NCBI GenBank assembly: GCA_902363555.1
Contig: CABJAM010000002.1
Location: 124,001-188,000 of the forward strand
Source: Lachnospiraceae bacterium
GTDB taxonomy: Bacteria; Bacillota; Clostridia; Lachnospirales; Lachnospiraceae
Direction of reading: 5' to 3'
Length of the DNA stretch: 64,000 nucleotides
This document shows, in pieces, positions 1 to 8,827 of this stretch. The notes under the pieces were generated by a model, which ran no database searches, was not told where the DNA came from, and saw only the letters and a list, made by a program, of their open reading frames with translations. How positions within the stretch are numbered: the first letter of the stretch is position 1; the number at the start of each line of letters is the position of its first letter. A program made the translations under genes and the position numbers.

Positions 1-653
1 TGCTTCAAATTCACATGCACACCATTTGATAGATAGAAAATATAATCATATAAATCCCGTCCTTTAACACGGTTTTTCCATGAGCGCCCAATCACAGCAT
101 GCAGCTTACCCGCAAATAATGACGGTTCATCATATAAGTTTACCTCATATGGAACTGGCTGCAATCTGTACTTACGTTCAAATGTTGCATATTTCGGTGG
201 ATTTACATCAACTTCAAACTTTATTTTTATGAGCTCATTCTTCGGTACATTCGTAAATGCAGTGTTATCGGGATAAAAGAGCAGCAAATGCTCCTTTGTG
301 TTTCCTTTTAAAAAAGCAGATTGAATATTTGACTCATGGGATTTTTCTTTTTCTGCAATCTCTACGTTTAATCCATATGCCCTGACCTCTTTTTTTAAGG
401 TTGGAAAATAGGCAGCTATATCGAAATCCGTATCCCTATCCATCAGAGAAAAATCCAAATCTTCTGAAAATCTGTCTAAGCCATAGAAAATCCTTAATGC
501 TGTTCCTCCATAAAAAGCAGTTTTTTGAAAAAAGCCTGCTCTACTTAATCCACATAAAACAATCTCCTGCATAATTTCTTTCATTGCATTTTTTTGATCA
601 TAAATCGTTTTTGTATCATATATTTTCAGCATTTGATCAATTTTTGTATTCAC
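1..653 (-). CDS. AbiEii/AbiGii-type nucleotidyltransferase toxin, partial (3' end missing)
   Basis: This reading frame runs off the left edge, so only the first 217 codons are present. The translation contains GGTALRIFYGL followed by RFSEDLDFS, the nucleotidyltransferase signature of AbiEii/AbiGii toxins. Proteins of this family are toxins of type IV toxin-antitoxin pairs and some act in phage abortive infection. I place the start at a GTG at 653, eight bases after the antitoxin stop. A GGGATG sequence upstream could serve as ribosome site, but spacing is long, so the start is uncertain. The gene is the second of a two-gene operon with the antitoxin. The substrate of this particular enzyme cannot be told from sequence. 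Confidence 0.85.
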   Translation of the reverse strand, partial: MNTKIDQMLKIYDTKTIYDQKNAMKEIMQEIVLCGLSRAGFFQKTAFYGGTALRIFYGLDRFSEDLDFSLMDRDTDFDIAAYFPTLKKEVRAYGLNVEIAEKEKSHESNIQSAFLKGNTKEHLLLFYPDNTAFTNVPKNELIKIKFEVDVNPPKYATFERKYRLQPVPYEVNLYDEPSLFAGKLHAVIGRSWKNRVKGRDLYDYIFYLSNGVHVNLK

Positions 654-661
654 TTAAATAC

Positions 662-1252
662 TCATCCCTTTCTTAACTTTTTCATCCAGTGATTTAATTT
701 TTGAACATTTGTACTTGAATATTTCTCCGCTAAAAATCGTATATTTTCTGTATTTATTTTATTGAGCTCCTGCTCGTCTATCCTTAAATCTTCAAACAGC
801 AATTGCTCTAATTCCTTATAATTTGAAACAGGTCTGGTTTTATATAATTGGTCGCAAAGGGCTTTTTCTACTGTGGCAATAGTGTACGCGTATTGATTTT
901 CAAAAATTATATCCACACCAAATGGATAGACCTTTGAAGGAACATCCCTATATGTGTATAGTCCAAATGGCGTATCATATATTTTTTTCTTCTTCTTTTC
1001 AAATGTGGCAGATGTAAACGTGTATACGGCTTCAGGAATGAGCCCATAATAAGAGAGTGCAAACTCAAAGGACAAGTAGGATGGACCATAAATACATTCA
1101 GCCAGTAAATACCCTGGAATTGCACAGTCCGTTTCATATAATCCTTTTACTATTTGTATATATTTTCCGTCCTTTACCATTCGAGATAATTTATCCTTTG
1201 GACTTGCATATTTCCCCAGTTCGCTCAAAATCATCGACGTTGTTTTTATCAT
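662..1252 (-). CDS. AbiEi-family antitoxin / transcriptional repressor
   Basis: This 196-residue protein precedes the AbiEii-like toxin in the same operon. Its first 60 residues form a short winged-helix-like region (RMVKDGKYIQIVKGLYET), followed by a basic C-terminal domain, the arrangement of AbiEi-type antitoxins. Family members neutralise the toxin and repress their own promoter by binding inverted repeats. The start is ATG at 1252 behind a GAGGTG ribosome site. The upstream region holds a consensus promoter framed by a 9-bp inverted repeat, which fits autoregulation. The assignment rests on domain pattern plus partner gene. Confidence 0.83.
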   Translation of the reverse strand: MIKTTSMILSELGKYASPKDKLSRMVKDGKYIQIVKGLYETDCAIPGYLLAECIYGPSYLSFEFALSYYGLIPEAVYTFTSATFEKKKKKIYDTPFGLYTYRDVPSKVYPFGVDIIFENQYAYTIATVEKALCDQLYKTRPVSNYKELEQLLFEDLRIDEQELNKINTENIRFLAEKYSSTNVQKLNHWMKKLRKG

Positions 1253-1300
1253 ATTTTCACCTCATAGTCGTATTATATTCGATTTTCTGGTGAAAATCAA
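1253..1300 (-). promoter_or_regulatory. Promoter and predicted AbiEi operator
   Basis: On the minus strand TTGATT (1300..1295) and TATAAT (1277..1272) are exactly 17 bp apart, a near-consensus vegetative promoter for the toxin-antitoxin operon. The 9-bp inverted repeat ATTTTCACC/GGTGAAAAT occupies 1253-1261 and 1289-1297. One half touches the -35 box and the other overlaps the ribosome site of the antitoxin gene. This fits negative autoregulation, which is known for AbiEi; binding here is inferred. Confidence 0.65.
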
Positions 1301-1358
1301 GTTTTTATTATTCATACATAACGTTAGGATTTAACTTTTTCCTATACTTTTTGGGATT

Positions 1359-1428
1359 CCGGTAAATTACTGTTATTTTTAGTAAAATTACGGTATAATA
1401 TGGGCAGGCAGGTCAACGATTTCCTGCC
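1359..1428 (+). promoter_or_regulatory. Promoter -10, inverted repeat and leader hairpin before the kinase gene
   Basis: TATAAT lies at 1394-1399, without a convincing -35 box. An imperfect inverted repeat (CCGGTAAATTACT / AGTAAAATTACGG) spans 1359-1393 and could be an activator or repressor site. Just downstream, 1404-1425 holds 22 bases that recur exactly at 52125-52146; in this copy GGCAGG and CCTGCC (1407-1428) close a hairpin in the presumed leader. Confidence 0.4.
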
Positions 1429-1473
1429 AACCGCGCAGGCCGCGGCCAAATTAACATTCATGGAGGGTTGTCG

Positions 1474-2925
1474 ATGAAAATACAGGGGCTTCCCGGAGAA
1501 TTTTTATTTCTTTTTACACTGCTGATCTGGGTTCTGTTCATTATGACGATTATTTCCAATCCTCATAATAAGCTGAACCGCTGGTGTTTTATCAGCGGTA
1601 TGCTGTTTAGCGTGGGGGTTTTTAAGGAATATCTTTACTTTACCCTGACGCCGTTTTTATCTGAACGTTTTCCCATGCTGTTTACGCAGCGGCTGGCTTT
1701 AAATGTATATTCCATTATGACGGCTATTTTATATTATCTGTCCATGCCCTGTGTTCTGATTTTCAGCTTCTATTTTTTTGGTCTGGACCACAAAAACCCT
1801 CCGCTGTTTCGGGGGCTGTTTATCGCCGTTTTTATTCCTGCGGCAGTTTACGCCATCGTTTATCCATATATAAATACCCGGGATTACCAGCTCAATGATT
1901 TCGCTTACTATATCAGCGTAGCTGTTTACAACTGGATCTACGGGATCATCGCCACGGTACTCATTATCACGCCACTGATGAAGCAGCGTCTTACCTTTCA
2001 GTACCGTCAGAAAAAAATGGTGGCCATCACGGCGCTGTTTCCCATATGGTATTGGCTGATCAGCGCCTTCCTTTTTCATATTATCAAAATTCCCCACTAC
2101 TCTAAGCTCTGGCAGGGAAATATAGTGATCATCATCGGTCTACTGATCTACAATGTACGCAATATGTTTAAGGAGGGCATTTGGGGCACCCGTTTGACCC
2201 GGGAAACCTATGACTGGTTTGGCAGCTCCCGGATCATTCAGAAAAACGCCCAGTATCTGTTCCACACATTGAAAAACGAGCTCTCCAAAATCAGTTGGTG
2301 CACGGATATTATACGGGGAAGCGGCCGGGAACACAGCCAGGAGCTGGACATCATTGACCACTCCATCGACCATCTGAAGCAGTTCATCAATAAAACGAAG
2401 CTCTACTCCGACGATATTATATTAAAGCCTGAGGATGTGAATGTAGCGCGGATTTTTGAGGCCTGCGTCAGGGATTATTCCGGCTTTAAAAATAATAAAA
2501 ATATTGCGATTACATGGACTGCCGCGGATACGCCGCTTATGTGCGACCCAGAGCATTTAAAAGAGGTTCTGGACAATCTTTTGAGCAACGCCGCGGACGC
2601 CACGCAAGAAGGCGGGGAAATACGGCTGAATTACGAGATTTTACCGAAAAAGCACTCCGCCCTCATTGAGATTGCGGACAATGGCTGTGGCATGGACAAT
2701 GATACTCTGCCGCGCATCTTCGATCCTTATTTCACCCAAAAATCCTCCTTCAATCACCTGGGGCTTGGGCTTTACTATTGCTACAATGTACTGGACCGGC
2801 ACAATGGCTGCATAAAGGTAAAAAGTGCTCCCGGTGAAGGAACTGTATTTTCGCTTTATTTTCCGGTAAAATCGGGTAAAAAGGAGCATCGACATGAAAG
2901 ACCAAATAAAAATACTTATTGTTGA
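1474..2925 (+). CDS. Membrane sensor histidine kinase
   Basis: The protein (483 residues) has about six to seven hydrophobic segments in its first 230 residues. A dimerisation helix follows with a histidine in FHTLKNELSKI, the likely phosphorylation site. The C-terminal ATPase domain shows the N box (LDNLLSNAADAT), G1 box (ADNGCGM), F box (IFDPYFTQKSS) and G2 box (LGLGLYY). I chose ATG 1474 because GGAGGG ends six bases upstream; a TTG at 1468 touches that site and is less likely. The stop overlaps the response-regulator start by 32 bases, so the two form a translationally coupled pair. The signal sensed is unknown. Confidence 0.9.
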   Translation: MKIQGLPGEFLFLFTLLIWVLFIMTIISNPHNKLNRWCFISGMLFSVGVFKEYLYFTLTPFLSERFPMLFTQRLALNVYSIMTAILYYLSMPCVLIFSFYFFGLDHKNPPLFRGLFIAVFIPAAVYAIVYPYINTRDYQLNDFAYYISVAVYNWIYGIIATVLIITPLMKQRLTFQYRQKKMVAITALFPIWYWLISAFLFHIIKIPHYSKLWQGNIVIIIGLLIYNVRNMFKEGIWGTRLTRETYDWFGSSRIIQKNAQYLFHTLKNELSKISWCTDIIRGSGREHSQELDIIDHSIDHLKQFINKTKLYSDDIILKPEDVNVARIFEACVRDYSGFKNNKNIAITWTAADTPLMCDPEHLKEVLDNLLSNAADATQEGGEIRLNYEILPKKHSALIEIADNGCGMDNDTLPRIFDPYFTQKSSFNHLGLGLYYCYNVLDRHNGCIKVKSAPGEGTVFSLYFPVKSGKKEHRHERPNKNTYC

Positions 2926-3478
2926 AGATGATATCGACTTTATTTATCTTTTGAAAAAAACACTGGAGCCCCAGCAGGATCTGGTCATTGCCGGAATCTG
3001 CCGGGATGCTGCCGCTGCCCTTCCGGCCGCCATCGCGGAAAAACCGGATATTGTTCTTATGGACTTAAATCTTTCGGAATCCAAGCTGGACGGCATCGAC
3101 GCCGCCCGAAGTATCCGCATTGCCACCGACGCAAAAATACTGATCCTGACTTCCTTTGATGATCCGGAAACGGTATTGTCCGCCAGCGTGGAAGCCTTTG
3201 CCTCCGGCTATGTGTTCAAATATCAGCCGGCGCTGCTCATCCAGAAAATCCGCGAATTAAGCCATGGCCATACGGCTCAGGAATACCTGATCATGTCCGC
3301 CATACTGGCCAGCCTTTCCCCCGCGGAAAAGATGGTCTTTCAGATGATGATGGGCGAAAATATCGACCTGCTCTCATCACCTAAAACCATTGCCAATCAA
3401 AAAACCGGGGTCCTCAAAAAGTTGGGATTAAAGACACAGAAGGAAATGATCCATATATTTAACATCTACAAAAAATAG
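2894..3478 (+). CDS. NarL/LuxR-type response regulator
   Basis: The 194-residue protein has a receiver domain with acidic residues at EDD (11-13), phospho-acceptor Asp57 in VLMDLNL and a lysine near 105. The C-terminal 55 residues begin LSPAEKMVFQMM and continue with a helix-turn-helix that resembles, but diverges from, LuxR domains (the usual TVKTH is replaced by SPKTIANQK). It is presumably the DNA-binding partner of the overlapping kinase gene. The start has AAAGGAG upstream. Its targets are unknown; neighbouring genes all lie on the other strand. Confidence 0.88.
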   Translation: MKDQIKILIVEDDIDFIYLLKKTLEPQQDLVIAGICRDAAAALPAAIAEKPDIVLMDLNLSESKLDGIDAARSIRIATDAKILILTSFDDPETVLSASVEAFASGYVFKYQPALLIQKIRELSHGHTAQEYLIMSAILASLSPAEKMVFQMMMGENIDLLSSPKTIANQKTGVLKKLGLKTQKEMIHIFNIYKK

Positions 3479-3539
3479 CGCATCATTCTTTCCTATTTCC
3501 CCGGCAATGGGCCACAATAATAAACGCGCATGCGGCAAT

Positions 3540-4160
3540 TTAAATCAGCGTTTCAATATTTCCCGACTGTATCCCGGATATATGTTGTGCAATACGTTCC
3601 ACTGGCCAATCCCACCACTTTATTTCCTGCAACGTACGTATCGTTTTTTCATCAAATCGATTCCGTATAGGCTTCGCAGGCACACCGCCCACGATCGTAT
3701 ATGGTGGAACATCCTTTGTGACAACGGCGCGTGCTCCGATGATCGCGCCGTCGCCGATTGTAACACCGGCTAAAATGACCGACTCGTAACCGATCCAAAC
3801 ATCGTTCCCGATCACAATATCGCCCTTATTATCCCATGCTTTTGTGATATCCTTTACGTCCAATCCCCATTCTTCAAAAAAGATAGGGAAAGGGTAGCTT
3901 GACAGAGAATGCAATGTGTGATTCGCGCTGTTAAAAATGAATTTTGCTCCGCAGGCGATTGAACAGAATTTACCAATTCTCAGTTTATCTTTATTTATTG
4001 GATATTGATACAAAACATTGTTCTTTTCAAAATCCTTTGGATCTTGGACAAAATCGTTATAGATCGTATAATCGCCGACGATGATATCCGGGTTTGTGAT
4101 GACATTTTTCAAATAAACCGTTTCTTTATCCTTTGAACGGGGATAGATTTTCTCTTGCAT
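3540..4160 (-). CDS. CatB/Vat-like hexapeptide-repeat acetyltransferase
   Basis: The 206-residue protein is a left-handed beta-helix acyltransferase of the xenobiotic acetyltransferase group. Hexapeptide repeats (GDIVIGNDVWIGYESVILAG, VTIGDGAIIGARAVV) run from about 110 to 160, and the catalytic histidine is probably in NSANHTLHS. VPPYTIVGGVPAKPI closes the helix as in chloramphenicol and streptogramin A acetyltransferases. The start has AAGGAG five bases upstream. Members acetylate antibiotics with acetyl-CoA, but many homologues in clostridia have no shown resistance role, so resistance is only possible here. Confidence 0.85.
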   Translation of the reverse strand: MQEKIYPRSKDKETVYLKNVITNPDIIVGDYTIYNDFVQDPKDFEKNNVLYQYPINKDKLRIGKFCSIACGAKFIFNSANHTLHSLSSYPFPIFFEEWGLDVKDITKAWDNKGDIVIGNDVWIGYESVILAGVTIGDGAIIGARAVVTKDVPPYTIVGGVPAKPIRNRFDEKTIRTLQEIKWWDWPVERIAQHISGIQSGNIETLI

Positions 4161-4182
4161 GATGACTCCTTTCCTGTTTCAC

Positions 4183-4881
4183 TCACGAAAACGCAAACTT
4201 CGTGACATGCTCAAAATGGTTATTCTCCACATAATATACCGCCTGTTCGCTGGCAGAGTAAACGAAGGACACTCTTGTAGCCCATACGCCCTCCTGCCGG
4301 ACGGCTTTAAGTAACGCAAATGCATCTGAAACCGAAAAATCATGGTCACAGCGATCGAATAATTCTAAGGCCCTCTCATATCGGTCATCGCCCGGCACAA
4401 TAAAATTTTTTGTGCTCTCCGGCTTCATCAAAGAGTAATTCGTTATCAGGGAATATTTTTTATATTCTTCCAAATACCCAATTCCCGGTTCGATGATCAA
4501 TACGCGTCCATGAACATCGGATAACATCGCCTGCATGGTAGCATCTGGCGCATAGGTGATCTTCTTTGACTTTACAATCTGAAGTACATCGTCAAAGGTA
4601 AGCTGCGCTTTGATGAACTGCTCCGTTAAATCTGCGATCGTCATACAGTTCTCATTGTCCTCATATGCGCCGTCAGGATTTCCATGCACATATAATAACG
4701 TTCCCGCATTCCCGTTTTTATTAACTCCATGATACGAGTGATACGTTCCGTCCGGTCTTAAAATTCCGATGTAGAAACGCTCCTTTTCCTCAATTACTTT
4801 ATGTTTCCAAACAGAAAGGTCAATATCAAAATTAAAACCGGTAATCCTGTCATTTCCATTACAAACAAATCTGGTACACAT
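4183..4881 (-). CDS. Ntn-hydrolase, choloylglycine hydrolase / penicillin acylase-like
   Basis: The protein begins Met-Cys-Thr-Arg, so removal of Met exposes an N-terminal Cys2, the nucleophile of choloylglycine hydrolases and penicillin V acylases. GFNFDID near residue 16 matches the conserved Arg/Asn-Asp region, ITNYSLMKP supplies the conserved Asn, and RVSFVYSAS resembles the conserved Arg near the C terminus. At 232 residues it is much shorter than bile salt hydrolases (about 320), closer to small linear-amide hydrolases. The exact amide cleaved cannot be assigned. The start position is supported by the need for Cys at position 2 and by an upstream GAGGGG. Confidence 0.72.
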   Translation of the reverse strand: MCTRFVCNGNDRITGFNFDIDLSVWKHKVIEEKERFYIGILRPDGTYHSYHGVNKNGNAGTLLYVHGNPDGAYEDNENCMTIADLTEQFIKAQLTFDDVLQIVKSKKITYAPDATMQAMLSDVHGRVLIIEPGIGYLEEYKKYSLITNYSLMKPESTKNFIVPGDDRYERALELFDRCDHDFSVSDAFALLKAVRQEGVWATRVSFVYSASEQAVYYVENNHFEHVTKFAFS

Positions 4882-4907
4882 TATTGCTGCCCCTCATTTC
4901 TATATTT

Positions 4908-5816
4908 TTATTTTTTCCATCCAAAGAGTGAGGTCTTCCGATTATACCCAATCTTTCGATAAAAATCTTTTCCGCCACCTGTCATGCATTCGGCGCCAAG
5001 CGCTTTCATTCGGCGATAATGTTCAGAAAGTGCCGCAGCCGCTAAACCTTTGTGGCGGTATTCCGGAATGGTACAAAGCGGTTCCATATAGGCCAGCTTG
5101 TTTTCCGGCACCCACCACATTCCCGAATAGCAGACATACGCATCATTTTCATTTGCAATGATCACCTCATATTCGTATGTGGAATGCGGCGGTGGCGCTA
5201 CGATATTGCGGATAACGTTTTCATAGGCTTTTTGCGGATTCCAAACAGTTCCCGGGTCCTCACCCTCCCAATTTTCAAAAGGCCCCTTGTCCTCGTGATC
5301 AAAGCCTTTCCATGTGCACATTGCAAGCTTGACCGGATCTGCTTTATCATGGTCAACAAAATGAAATCCTTCCGGCAATGGGTAATTTAATTGTGCGGTT
5401 TCAAAATCGATAACGTATTGTTCGTCCACATATTTTTGCCGATACCCTTTTCTTTGGGCGGCCTCCATGAGTGCCTTCTGATTCGGGCTAAAAACAAGCG
5501 TTTTTTCTTCGTCATTTCCGGGCATACACCTATTTGCATAGTCGATCATTTCATCGGCCAGCGCTTCATACCCGTGGCTCAGGCTAAAGTAGATGTCTGT
5601 ACACGGTTCTTCATAAAATACAAAGCCCACGGCCTGGTCTTCGTCAAACCAGAGTCTATTCCGATAGAGGTAGCGCGTATTCAGCCAGGTAGATGTGAGG
5701 GCGTATTCAAAAAATGGCGCCCTCACACCGTATTCTTCATAATTTTTCACAAGTAAATCCCATACGATCTGATGGTCTGTCAGTAACTGAAATTGTTTCG
5801 TTCGTATATTTTTCAT
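4908..5816 (-). CDS. GNAT-family N-acetyltransferase
   Basis: About 302 residues. The last 90 residues contain the acetyl-CoA-binding core (LCTIPEYRHKGLAAAALSEH), a standard GNAT motif A, followed by GGKDFYRKIGY. The N-terminal half is another domain with a weak GNAT-like fold, so a tandem arrangement is possible. I start at ATG 5816 because AGGAG sits nine bases upstream; a longer frame reaches 5879 but has no ribosome site. The acceptor substrate is unknown. It forms part of a minus-strand run with the Ntn hydrolase and acetyltransferase genes, with gaps of about 20-30 bases. Confidence 0.82.
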   Translation of the reverse strand: MKNIRTKQFQLLTDHQIVWDLLVKNYEEYGVRAPFFEYALTSTWLNTRYLYRNRLWFDEDQAVGFVFYEEPCTDIYFSLSHGYEALADEMIDYANRCMPGNDEEKTLVFSPNQKALMEAAQRKGYRQKYVDEQYVIDFETAQLNYPLPEGFHFVDHDKADPVKLAMCTWKGFDHEDKGPFENWEGEDPGTVWNPQKAYENVIRNIVAPPPHSTYEYEVIIANENDAYVCYSGMWWVPENKLAYMEPLCTIPEYRHKGLAAAALSEHYRRMKALGAECMTGGGKDFYRKIGYNRKTSLFGWKK

Positions 5817-5915
5817 ACTTCCATTCTCCTTCTCCAATGTCTCTATTCTTATTTTAGGAAAAACTGAACGCAGTTGCAAGTAGATAAAACAGTTATAAAT
5901 AATCTAACCACCCAC

Positions 5916-5949
5916 GGTTGCTTCGCGCACCCGGCTCCGCTTCGCGCAC
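5916..5949. repeat. Truncated copy of the GCTTCGCG repeat family
   Basis: TTGCTTCGCGCAC is followed after a short stretch by GGCTCCGCTTCGCGCAC. These are the same modules seen in the 83-bp repeats at 8986 and 24421. As there, the repeat lies immediately after the T-tract of a minus-strand terminator. Confidence 0.5.
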
Positions 5950-5984
5950 AAAAGGACGCTCACTATTTACAGCGAGCGTCCTCC
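5950..5984 (-). terminator. Terminator after the CD3324-like gene
   Basis: GGACGCTC (5954-5961) pairs with GAGCGTCC (5974-5981). Read on the minus strand the stem is followed by TTTTGTG, giving a short intrinsic terminator three bases after the stop of the 5987-6244 gene. Confidence 0.7.
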
Positions 5985-5986
5985 AA

Positions 5987-6244
5987 TTATTTATATATTA
6001 TTTTTTTAATTGTGCTATATGCCAGATTATACTTTTTTGCCAACGCATCTATGGAATAGCCGTCCTTATAAAGCTTTTGTATCTCCTTATTTCGCTGCTG
6101 ATAGAATATACGTGAACCACTGGCCGCTCCCCACGCCATTTTGCATGATGCTTTTGGAATATAGAGCACATCTCCGTCAATATAATTTTGAAGCTGTCTT
6201 AATAAATTTTCCGGTAATATTTCTGCTGCATTGATATATTTCAT
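5987..6244 (-). CDS. CD3324-like small helix-turn-helix protein
   Basis: This 85-residue protein starts MKYINAAEILPENLLRQLQ, the typical N terminus of the CD3324 family. The family resembles the Mor transcription activator C-terminal region. The last 30 residues (GYSIDALAKKYNLAYSTIKK) form a clear helix-turn-helix. It likely binds DNA as a small regulator, but no target is known. It has its own terminator immediately downstream. Confidence 0.8.
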   Translation of the reverse strand: MKYINAAEILPENLLRQLQNYIDGDVLYIPKASCKMAWGAASGSRIFYQQRNKEIQKLYKDGYSIDALAKKYNLAYSTIKKIIYK

Positions 6245-6606
6245 TTTTCACCGCTCCTTACTTATCATCGAATAAATAAAGTGCAGAAACAGCAGAACAT
6301 ATAGTGTTATTCGCCCATACAGAGTACTATACGTCTGCTATTCTGCATGGGCAAAATTGCTTGCAATACCATTTTTATATAATGCTCTCATTTTTCTTCT
6401 CATAAACTAACACCCCGCTTTCTCGTCGATAACTCAAATATATCATATTTCCAATGTATTCTCAATCCTATTTCAGACAACTCTCAGATGGAAATAAATT
6501 GTTATCGTAACCGTTCGCCTGCCCTTCCAACTGTTACTTGTTATCTGCTTATACACGTGATAAAATAAGACTACACAGTACCTATGTGGGATGGAGGGAG
6601 TCATGT
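6245..6606. other. Intergenic stretch with one hairpin
   Basis: This AT-rich gap separates two divergent genes. The only clear structure is a stem of about 13 bp (GCCCAT / ATGGGC at the base, 6313-6352, with CAGAGTA pairing TATTCTG inside). It may belong to the leader of the minus-strand gene. A 21-codon frame on the minus strand lacks a good ribosome site and I do not call it. Confidence 0.4.
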
Positions 6607-7083
6607 ATGAAAGATTTTTTTGATGCACTAAAAGCCACGGAGAAAAGCACACAAATACCGGAAGAATTTAATTATTTTGAGAAACTTATTGGAAGCTGGC
6701 AAATCGATTATATTGACAGGAGCATTCCACATGTGATCCAGGGCGAATGGCATTTTTCATGGATTCTTGAAGGAATGGCCATTCAGGATGTGATCATCCT
6801 GCCGGATTATGAATACGGAACATCACTGCGCATCTATAATCCTAATACACATGCATGGGATGTCGCCTATGGTTATACAGGGAAGATAATCCGACTGGAA
6901 GCCCAAAAACAAGATGACAGGATCGTTCTCACATTCATTGACGACAAACGAAGAAAATGGGTCTTTACCAAAATTGAGGATGATTATTTTCATTGGCACA
7001 ATGTCACTGAAAAAAGCGATGGCGAATGGTTCATAAATGCGGAAATTTATGCTAAACGCATGGAATACGTCCATCAATCGTGA
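6607..7083 (+). CDS. Lipocalin-like beta-barrel protein of unknown function
   Basis: The protein (158 residues) contains FEKLIGSWQIDY followed by EGEWHFSWILEG-like strands, alternating hydrophobic beta strands and a closing NAEIYAKR. This resembles DUF1579-type or fatty-acid-binding-like barrels often annotated as hypothetical. I start at ATG 6607, six bases after GGAGGGAG; the longer frame from 6538 has no ribosome site. No catalytic motif is visible. The lipoprotein gene follows about 50 bases later and may be co-transcribed. Confidence 0.55.
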   Translation: MKDFFDALKATEKSTQIPEEFNYFEKLIGSWQIDYIDRSIPHVIQGEWHFSWILEGMAIQDVIILPDYEYGTSLRIYNPNTHAWDVAYGYTGKIIRLEAQKQDDRIVLTFIDDKRRKWVFTKIEDDYFHWHNVTEKSDGEWFINAEIYAKRMEYVHQS

Positions 7084-7135
7084 AGGCACAGTTTGTCCGG
7101 ACAACGAAAAAAACAAGGACCATAAGGAGGATATG

Positions 7136-7891
7136 ATGCGTAAAATAAAAGAGATGTATTTCTTATGTATAAGTGCTTTTTGTATCCTTTTATTCACTTC
7201 CTGTGAGGATGAAAAAAACACTTTAAATTCTACAAGTTACGAAAGTCAGGAAATTGTTGAGCAAACAGAAAAAAATAATGATCAAAATGGCGAGACAGTT
7301 CATAAAGCTATTGAGGCTGGAAATATACGTCACGTTAATATAAGTGGGAACGCCAAATCCATTATCATAAAGCAGAGTGTCAATAATCACTTTGAATTTT
7401 ACAATGCCGATCTGAACCCCGATCATACCTATGAGGTTGATTGTGACGTGGACGATGATAATATTGACATTAATATTCTGATGAAAAATGCCGAAGCTGA
7501 TAATAATATCCTTGGCTCCTTCGTCCTATACATACCGCAAAAAGAGTTTGAAAATATCGAAGTGGCCGGTGATTTTAAGCAGATCCACCTGAACACCATA
7601 CACTCGGATGCATTTATTCATGCAAATAAATCCGTTGTCGTCCTTAACGTGGAGGTCGATCAATTGGACCACAATATCACGCTGGATGGTTCAAAACTAA
7701 ATGCATTTCGGGATGTCTCTGTTTATTTTGATAAATTACCGGATAACATCCAAATGGATCTAAACCTGACCAAAAATGGTACAGTAAACGATTCAAAGAA
7801 TATACTGAACAACCAGCTTGAATCCGATCCAGAAAAACCTGTTATAAGTATCAATAATACAAATAACATAAATATTTATGCCGAAGATTGA
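7136..7891 (+). CDS. Putative lipoprotein with beta-solenoid-like body
   Basis: The N terminus is a lipoprotein signal: charged MRKIK, a hydrophobic stretch, then LLFTSC, where Cys would be lipidated. The remaining roughly 225 residues alternate short beta strands rich in Asn and Asp (NISGNAKSIIIKQ, INILMKNAEADNN), like DUF4097/putative adhesin beta-helix proteins. The start at ATG 7136 lies five bases after AAGGAGG; a second ATG at 7133 is too close. It is probably surface-exposed on the outer face of the membrane. Function is unknown. Confidence 0.65.
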   Translation: MRKIKEMYFLCISAFCILLFTSCEDEKNTLNSTSYESQEIVEQTEKNNDQNGETVHKAIEAGNIRHVNISGNAKSIIIKQSVNNHFEFYNADLNPDHTYEVDCDVDDDNIDINILMKNAEADNNILGSFVLYIPQKEFENIEVAGDFKQIHLNTIHSDAFIHANKSVVVLNVEVDQLDHNITLDGSKLNAFRDVSVYFDKLPDNIQMDLNLTKNGTVNDSKNILNNQLESDPEKPVISINNTNNINIYAED

Positions 7892-7915
7892 AATTGTAAA
7901 AAATAAAATTTGCTC

Positions 7916-7944
7916 TTGTGTTTGCTGCGCAATAAATATACAAT
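7916..7944 (+). promoter_or_regulatory. Vegetative promoter for the RpiR-family gene
   Basis: TTGTGT (7916-7921) and TACAAT (7939-7944) are 17 bp apart, about 80 bases before the start codon at 8025. The leader between them contains AGGAACA and TGTTCC arms that could form a hairpin. Confidence 0.5.
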
Positions 7945-8024
7945 AGAGTAAAGTATTACAGGAACAAAAATGAGGGCGACAGCTCCTGTTCCCAAAACTG
8001 TTACAGAGGAGGACCAACGGCGCT

Positions 8025-8807
8025 ATGAACATAATTGATGATCTACTTGGATTTTACAACGCAACGCCTGAGGGTGATATATACCATGATGCTATCCGGC
8101 ATCTTATGGATAATCTGACTCACGTCCGCAACGCCACGATCTATCAGATGGCCGACATGTGCTATGTATCTCCCAGCACCATCAGCCGCCTGTGCCGAAA
8201 GCTGGGCTGTGATAATTACGGTTCCTTCAAGGATGAAATCCTCCATGTGATGGACCATTACGACGATTATAACCGTATCGTTCCAAGCGCTATGGTCACC
8301 GAGGACCACGATGAATGTGACGTTTTGCTGGATACCATCGAGCGGAGCATTTCCGATTTGCGCCAGATGGATAAGCACATTTACGAAAAGCTGGCCGATG
8401 TAATCCACAGCGGCACGGTGGTGGGTATTTATTCCTATGGTAATATATCCAGCACATTTTTCATACAGAACGCCCTTGTCGTTGCCGGAAAGAAGGTGCG
8501 CCCCCATAACGGACGAAACCTTTATAATGATACGGACCAGTTTACCAAAGGCTCTGTGGTCATTTTTCAATATCCGTATTTTAAGGCTACCGGACATCTG
8601 ACAAAGGCTTTAAAGGAATGTCACGAAAACGGTGCCACCACTATCCTTATTACGACCCACGCCCCACAGTCGCTTGGCGACTACGCAGATTACTTTTACA
8701 ATTTTGACGGCTGCCAGACGATCATGGATAATTATAAGCGGGATTTCTTCTTTGATATGGTCATTATGGCTTATCGCCACAAATATATTGACAAAAAGGT
8801 AAAATAA
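8025..8807 (+). CDS. RpiR/MurR-family transcriptional regulator
   Basis: The protein (260 residues) has an N-terminal helix-turn-helix with YQMADMCYVSPSTISRLCRKLGC (about 43-65, the phrase split by the turn), typical of the RpiR family. A C-terminal SIS sugar-phosphate-binding domain follows (GIYSYGNISSTFFIQNAL, then VVIFQYPYFKATGHLTKAL). Such regulators sense phosphosugars and control sugar catabolism. Here no sugar gene is directly adjacent, so the target is unclear. The start ATG has AGAGGAGGA about eleven bases upstream. Confidence 0.88.
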   Translation: MNIIDDLLGFYNATPEGDIYHDAIRHLMDNLTHVRNATIYQMADMCYVSPSTISRLCRKLGCDNYGSFKDEILHVMDHYDDYNRIVPSAMVTEDHDECDVLLDTIERSISDLRQMDKHIYEKLADVIHSGTVVGIYSYGNISSTFFIQNALVVAGKKVRPHNGRNLYNDTDQFTKGSVVIFQYPYFKATGHLTKALKECHENGATTILITTHAPQSLGDYADYFYNFDGCQTIMDNYKRDFFFDMVIMAYRHKYIDKKVK

Positions 8808-8827
8808 ATTTAAAATGGAGTTAAATC

